18,421 nt of DNA from JBCCWR01 sp039193385 (lineage in GTDB: Bacteria; Verrucomicrobiota; Verrucomicrobiia; Methylacidiphilales; JBCCWR01). Under the pieces are notes generated by a model that was given only the letters and a program-made list of their open reading frames with translations, did not search any database and had not been told where the DNA came from. Within the stretch, counting starts at the first letter, position 1. The number at the start of each line of letters is the position of its first letter. The DNA lies in the NCBI GenBank assembly GCA_039193385.1, contig JBCCWR010000039.1, positions 1 to 18,421 on the forward strand, given 5' to 3'. Positions 13,739 through 18,421 of this stretch are shown piece after piece. Position numbers and translations under genes: made by a program.

Positions 13739-16672
13739 ATGCATTTAATTAAGAGTTTTATCAGCAAATGGCTCGAGAGAATCGTGCGTACGGTGTGCCA
13801 TTTTCCTATACGCACCGTGGGTATTGCTGCGGTTTTATTTGTTATCTCCCTTTACCTTACTTTTGCCAAACTGGGTGTTTTAAACAATACGAACGATCTT
13901 ATTGATCAAGACTCCAAGGACCTTAATAACTGGCTAGGTTATCTTGAAGAATTTCAGACCAAGGATCCTATGGTCATTGTTTTTGAATCACCTGATGTTG
14001 AGTTGAATAAAAAAGCCGCCGAGGAAGTCGCTCAACGCATTAACAAGCGCCCGGAAGAAATTGCAGAAGTTTTTTTCAAAATCGATTTTTCGCCTCTTTT
14101 GGCCAAGGTCATCTCGGATTCACCGATTGTGGATAAGATGAAACCGCATCTTTTGCTCTATGAAGATGAAAAAAAGTTAGAAGAAATCTTAGAAACTGTT
14201 CGAGCCCAAAAGAGCATGCTTAGTGGAGAGCAATTAGAAGATGCTCAGACGGCGGGAGTTAATTTGAATTCCGTCCTGGAAGGGGCGCTCAAGAAATTTG
14301 ATGAAGTAGCCGAGCAGCGTGGTTCTGGCAATACGCTTGATGAATTAGACTCCTATGCGGAGCGTATGGTGGAAGATCTGCACAAACTACAAGATGAGTT
14401 AGGTGCAGAAGATAATCGTGAGGTGAAGGTCAGTGATCTCGGCATGGATAACTTCGAGAATGAAATGGATGCGCGGGTTCGTCAGGACATGGAGCGAGAA
14501 TTAAGTCAACTAGATGTTACAGAGTATCTTTCATTCGAGGATGGAAAGTTGTTGTTGATGATGTTGACTCCAGGTGAAGGAAACCAGGATAGCTTTGCAC
14601 CTTTTGAAGTAGCTATCAGTAACCTCCGTTTGCAAATTCGTGAAGTAGAGCAGATCTACCCTGGTGTATCGATCGGTCTGACGGGTGAACCTGTTCTTTT
14701 AGATGATGAATTGAAGCAAAGTGAAGCAGATATGATCTTTGCAGCATCCTTGGCATTTGTTCTTATCGCACTCATTTTCTTTATTGCGTATCATGAAATT
14801 GTACGGCCGTTACTGGCGTTGACCGCCTTAGTCTTCTCTCTTTTCTGCTCACTTGGCTTTACTGTGTTATCAGTGGGTCATCTCAATATTATCTCTCAGG
14901 CCTTTGTTCTTATGCTCATGGGACTGGGAATTGATTTTGGCATTCAAATTCTTGGACGTTACGAAGAAGAGCGTGTACGAGGTAAGAACGTCGAGGATGC
15001 GATAGCTGTTGCCATTAGGCATACGGGCTCTGCGGTGCTCATTGGAGGTGGCATCACGGCAGCCGCCTTTTTCACCATGTGTTTCAATGACTTTAAAGGT
15101 CTGGGAGAAATGGGGTTGATAGCTGGAGCTGGCATTATTTTCTGTCTGATAGGTAATCTGCTTCTCCTGCCGGCATTTCTAGTCCTTAAAGAGCGAGGTT
15201 CTAAAAGCAAAATTCCTCAGGGCGTACAGACCTTGGGAAAATTTGGGGTGACTTTTGATAAAAGAATTACGACTCACCCCGGTATTGTTCTTGGTATTGC
15301 CGGACTTATTACCATGATAGCAGCATTACAAATCAAAAATGTAAAATTTGACTATAATCTTTTAAATCTTCAACACCCTGAGATGCCTGCTGTCAAGTGG
15401 GTACATCGTTTGCTGAATTCGGATGTAGATTCTTTTACTCCAGGAATTATTCTCGCTGATGACTTGGAGGACGCGAAGGTTAAGACCGAGAAGTTGCTTG
15501 CTCTACCAACGGTGAAACATGTGAATAGTCCTATCCGGATTATGGAAGAAATGAAAGCGCAGCTACCGGATGAATTTCCTAACCTGATTGAAAACTTCTT
15601 GCCTGAGAATCAGGAAACCAAACTACTTGTATTACATGATCTAAGACGTGAGTTGGATTCTTTTCAACTGAATCTTGATGTGACTTCCCGTTTGGATGTT
15701 GCAAAAGCCAAACAGCACCTTACTACTCTGTTGCAGTATTCTAAAGAAGGCTTAGCGGAATCACGCAAGGTTCGTCTTGTGAGTGGTCGTGCTAAAAAAG
15801 CATTGAAGATTTTTGAAGAGCTTATTCCTACGCTTGAACAATCACTTAAGCTTCTCTCGGAATTGGATCAGGAAGAAGCCTCACGTCGATTGTCTCAATA
15901 TCAAATCAAGTTATTCAAACGTATTGAACAGGAGTTTGCCTATTTAAAGAATATGGACCTGGAAAATGCCGTAACACCTGATTTTGTTTCTGCTCAGGAT
16001 ATTAATCTTAATAATATGACGCTGGAGGATTTGCCTGAAGAGTTAAAACGTCGTTACATTTCACCCAATAAAAAAATCCTTCTGGAAGTCGTTCCCAAAG
16101 AAAACATTTGGGAGCGTGAACCGAATGAACGTTTTGTAAAAGATCTCAAATCAATCGATCCTAATGCGACAGGAACACCTGTGCAGTCTTATGTTTATAT
16201 CAAAACCTTAAAAGATAGCTATGTGATAGCAGCATTATGGGCCTTGCTGGCTATTGTTGTATTAGTAGGTTTGCATTTTAGAAAGATATCCAGCGTATTT
16301 ATTACCTTATTACCTCTAGGTGTCGGCATTATCTGGACACTTGGAATTATGGGGGCGACCGGCATTCAGTTCAACCTGGCCAACATCATTACATTGCCTT
16401 TGGTAATAGGTATCGGTGTCGCTTACGGAGTGTATGTCGTTGATCGTTATGAGGAAGAGGGAGAAATTTGTCTTTTTGGAGGAAGTACCGGTAAAGCTAT
16501 TTTGTTATCTGCTATGACAACAATCATTGGCTTTGGATGTATGATGACAGGAAAATATGTGGGACTTGTGAGTCTTGGTATGCTCATGTCCATTGGCATT
16601 AGCTTTTGTTTTCTGGCCAGTATTATTATATTGCCGCAGGTACTTAAACTCACAGAAGACCAATATAAATAA
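13739..16672 (+). CDS. RND/MMPL superfamily exporter, HpnN-like architecture
   Basis: About 977 residues in two homologous halves, each with one membrane helix, a large extracytoplasmic loop and a cluster of five helices. The first helix is near 25-45, with clusters near 335-485 and 830-970. The sterol-sensing-domain-like cluster carries GLGIDFGIQILGRYEEE with Asp399, the usual proton-relay position. The matching site in the second half is GIGVAYGVYVVDRYEEE with Ala895, so the halves are asymmetric. Both loops contain long charged helical stretches likely to form coiled coils. The closest relatives I can name are the hopanoid-associated HpnN transporters and MmpL-like lipid exporters, but no hopanoid gene is nearby, so the substrate is open and a lipid is only a guess. 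The start is ATG 13739. A TTG at 13727 would add four residues, and neither has a clear ribosome-binding site. The stop lies inside the left arm of a terminator. Confidence 0.88.
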   Translation: MHLIKSFISKWLERIVRTVCHFPIRTVGIAAVLFVISLYLTFAKLGVLNNTNDLIDQDSKDLNNWLGYLEEFQTKDPMVIVFESPDVELNKKAAEEVAQRINKRPEEIAEVFFKIDFSPLLAKVISDSPIVDKMKPHLLLYEDEKKLEEILETVRAQKSMLSGEQLEDAQTAGVNLNSVLEGALKKFDEVAEQRGSGNTLDELDSYAERMVEDLHKLQDELGAEDNREVKVSDLGMDNFENEMDARVRQDMERELSQLDVTEYLSFEDGKLLLMMLTPGEGNQDSFAPFEVAISNLRLQIREVEQIYPGVSIGLTGEPVLLDDELKQSEADMIFAASLAFVLIALIFFIAYHEIVRPLLALTALVFSLFCSLGFTVLSVGHLNIISQAFVLMLMGLGIDFGIQILGRYEEERVRGKNVEDAIAVAIRHTGSAVLIGGGITAAAFFTMCFNDFKGLGEMGLIAGAGIIFCLIGNLLLLPAFLVLKERGSKSKIPQGVQTLGKFGVTFDKRITTHPGIVLGIAGLITMIAALQIKNVKFDYNLLNLQHPEMPAVKWVHRLLNSDVDSFTPGIILADDLEDAKVKTEKLLALPTVKHVNSPIRIMEEMKAQLPDEFPNLIENFLPENQETKLLVLHDLRRELDSFQLNLDVTSRLDVAKAKQHLTTLLQYSKEGLAESRKVRLVSGRAKKALKIFEELIPTLEQSLKLLSELDQEEASRRLSQYQIKLFKRIEQEFAYLKNMDLENAVTPDFVSAQDINLNNMTLEDLPEELKRRYISPNKKILLEVVPKENIWEREPNERFVKDLKSIDPNATGTPVQSYVYIKTLKDSYVIAALWALLAIVVLVGLHFRKISSVFITLLPLGVGIIWTLGIMGATGIQFNLANIITLPLVIGIGVAYGVYVVDRYEEEGEICLFGGSTGKAILLSAMTTIIGFGCMMTGKYVGLVSLGMLMSIGISFCFLASIIILPQVLKLTEDQYK

Positions 16673-16708
16673 AAACGGATACTGATATGATCAGATCCGT
16701 TTTTATTT
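16667..16708. terminator. bidirectional rho-independent terminator
   Basis: AAATAAAAACGGAT (16667-16680) is the exact complement of ATCCGTTTTTATTT (16695-16708), a perfect 14-bp stem. After one bulged base it continues with CTGAT/ATCAG (16682-16686 and 16690-16694) around an ATG loop. A-rich and T-rich flanks give a U-tract in both directions, fitting its place between the convergent RND and sulfite reductase genes. The RND stop codon TAA (16670-16672) is part of the left arm. Confidence 0.9.
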
Positions 16709-16747
16709 AAGGTATTTTATTTAAATCTTAAGCTTTATTGAAACCGT

Positions 16748-18421
16748 TTATGCAACGGCGTTAGCCGCTTCCCGTTCGGCAAATTCCACATGAAATTGCT
16801 CAGGTGATGGTGCCGGACCATTGGTATGAGTGCGGCCCCAATAATGGGTGAAGGTTTCACCATTTTCTTTATTGTTAGCAAATTCTTCTAGGTAAGGCCT
16901 GATCTTTTCAGGTATTTCATCATAAGTTATGGTCTTCTCCTGTAGTCCGCCAAGGCGATGGCCACAGGAGGAACCTCCAACATAAAAGGCATACTTCTTT
17001 GGAGCACGTCCTACGAATGAAAAATCCGCATTATAAGGGCGCGCACAGCCATTGGGGCATCCAGTCATACGAAAAAGAATATGTTCATTATCCAACTTTA
17101 GCTCACGAATGATATCGTCAATTCTATCCATGAGAGGGCCAAAAGCGCGTTCACTTTCTGCAAGACCAAGACCGCAGGTGGGCAAAGATACACAAGCATG
17201 TGACATTTGACGTGCCTGGGTTAATTCATTTTCCGTTTTCATACCATTTTCCTGAAGTATGGCATCGATTTCGTCTTTCTGTACTGGATCAATATCGTGG
17301 AAAATAATATTTGTATTAGGTGTGATGATGATGGGTAGATCAAACTTTTCACAAATTGTTCGGATAGCTGTACGCACGTTGACCCCATCCTTATCAATCA
17401 CTCGGCCTTGTGAAACCCAGACGCTACAAAAGAGTTTACCATCGCCCTGCTCATGCCAGCCGAGATTATCCGCAACTGTATCCCATTGTAGCTCTTTAGC
17501 TTTTTCTGTGGGGGCATTGATTCGAGATGCTACTTCTTCACGAAACCATTCGATGCCACGTTTTTCTATAAGATATTTTAAACGAGCCTGTTTACGATCT
17601 TCGCGGTTACCATAATCACGCTGTGTCGTAATAACAGCAATACAGGCTTCTACAGTATGTTCACGTTTTACATAGAATAAAGGCTGGGCCAAAATAGGAT
17701 GCGTTTGAACCTTGCCGTGGGACATGCCGAACCCACCGCCAACAAGCAAAGTATATCCCTCAACTTTTCCCTCAACCACATGAGGAACCAAACCGAGATC
17801 CTGCGTGTAAATGTCTACGTCATTGCGAGGAGGAACAGCAATGCCGATCTTAAACTTACGCGGTAGATAGTGTTTTCCATAAATAGGATCTTCTTCAACA
17901 ATTTCTTCATCACCGAAATCAACGGGTTCTCCTTCAATCCAAATTTTGGTGTAGGATGATGATTTGGCCATAGTCACTTCATTGAGCTCATAGGCAATTT
18001 TTGTGGCATCATCATGAGCGATATCTTTGATGGGGGAGGCAGGTCCCATAGTGTTACGCACAATATCCCCACATGCACCCCATGTCGTCATACCACTTTC
18101 ACGGATACTGTGGATGCATTCTTTTAAGTCGCCTTTGAAGATACCGTGCAGTTGGATTCCCTGGCGTGTGGTCAAACGGAGATCACCATTCCCAATTTTT
18201 TCGGCCACTTGGTCATGAATTAAATATTGCTCAGCGGTAATACGACCGGCCGGCATCTTGGTCCGTACCATGAAGCTCCACTCTTTACCCAGTCCGGATT
18301 TCCGTCGCTCCATCCGCTTATCACGGTCATCCTGCTGATAAGTGCCATGAAATTTTAGAAGTTGATAATCATCCTGAGTGAAATGATCTTTTTCCTTATC
18401 ATTGAGTGTCGTAATGATTTC
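16748..18421 (-). CDS. cysI: assimilatory sulfite reductase, siroheme/[4Fe-4S] hemoprotein subunit (5' end outside window)
   Basis: The frame stays open to the right edge, giving 557 residues of a nitrite/sulfite reductase-family hemoprotein that reduces sulfite to sulfide with six electrons. It begins in the edge segment with L-K-F-H-G-T-Y-Q-Q-D-D-R-D, a conserved N-terminal motif of the family, so only a few tens of residues seem missing. R-L-T-T-R-Q-G-I-Q-L-H-G and W-G-A-C-G-D-I-V-R-N follow. The cluster and siroheme ligands are intact: ACVSLPTC (around 17180-17201) and GCPNGCARPY (around 17035-17065), giving the C-x5-C and C-x3-C pairs. Whether the electron donor is a CysJ-type flavoprotein or ferredoxin cannot be told here. 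The ACGD-type motif is more like the ferredoxin/short bacterial forms than E. coli CysI. The gene symbol is therefore by family. It converges on the RND gene with a shared terminator. Confidence 0.94.
   Translation of the reverse strand, partial: EIITTLNDKEKDHFTQDDYQLLKFHGTYQQDDRDKRMERRKSGLGKEWSFMVRTKMPAGRITAEQYLIHDQVAEKIGNGDLRLTTRQGIQLHGIFKGDLKECIHSIRESGMTTWGACGDIVRNTMGPASPIKDIAHDDATKIAYELNEVTMAKSSSYTKIWIEGEPVDFGDEEIVEEDPIYGKHYLPRKFKIGIAVPPRNDVDIYTQDLGLVPHVVEGKVEGYTLLVGGGFGMSHGKVQTHPILAQPLFYVKREHTVEACIAVITTQRDYGNREDRKQARLKYLIEKRGIEWFREEVASRINAPTEKAKELQWDTVADNLGWHEQGDGKLFCSVWVSQGRVIDKDGVNVRTAIRTICEKFDLPIIITPNTNIIFHDIDPVQKDEIDAILQENGMKTENELTQARQMSHACVSLPTCGLGLAESERAFGPLMDRIDDIIRELKLDNEHILFRMTGCPNGCARPYNADFSFVGRAPKKYAFYVGGSSCGHRLGGLQEKTITYDEIPEKIRPYLEEFANNKENGETFTHYWGRTHTNGPAPSPEQFHVEFAEREAANAVA

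Noticed and set aside
1..18421. CRISPR array, tRNA, rRNA, insertion sequence or phage genes
   Set aside because: I saw no regularly spaced repeats, transposase or integrase motifs, cloverleaf-like sequence or rRNA segments.

Overview
The window looks like a chromosomal segment of a member of the Verrucomicrobiota. The main evidence is the long reading frame at 2620-6012. It has a PilX/GspK-like pilin N-terminus and the C-terminal signatures of the 'Verru_Chthon cassette protein A' family, which I know only from that phylum. The DNA is moderately AT-rich, gaps are short, and many starts lack a clear Shine-Dalgarno sequence. No tRNA, rRNA, IS element, prophage or CRISPR array was seen. Most of the window is core metabolism, and the unusual material is at the left end.

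Left part (1-6260, plus strand). About 555 bases without a convincing gene are followed by an unusual 625-residue protein. A polytopic, transporter-like membrane domain is joined to a C-terminal hotdog thioesterase domain that resembles the enediyne/FadM-type thioesterases. Next comes the large Verru_Chthon A-like protein, without its usual B, C and D partners. It is followed by an AT-rich convergent spacer with short repeats.

Centre (6257-10662, minus strand). A compact cytochrome oxidase maturation operon reads ctaA (heme A synthase), ctaB (heme O synthase), a Sco1/SenC copper chaperone and a DUF420/CtaM-like membrane protein. Together these make heme O and heme A and deliver copper for a heme-copper oxidase whose subunit genes are not in the window. 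Upstream of it on the same strand is aroC (chorismate synthase).

Right-centre (10675-13617). aroK (shikimate kinase) diverges from aroC, so two shikimate-pathway steps sit back to back. queG (epoxyqueuosine reductase, final step of tRNA queuosine synthesis) overlaps the aroK end. A GT87-like polytopic glycosyltransferase gene converges on queG with overlapping stop codons.

Right part (13739-18421). A large RND/MMPL-superfamily exporter with HpnN-like architecture diverges from the GT87 gene across a spacer holding a perfect 10-bp inverted repeat. A strong bidirectional terminator separates it from a convergent assimilatory sulfite reductase hemoprotein gene, whose 5' end lies beyond the window.

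The best candidate for something little described is the transporter-thioesterase fusion and the decayed-looking DNA in front of it. The rest is mostly conventional, with a few small regulatory-looking structures worth checking.
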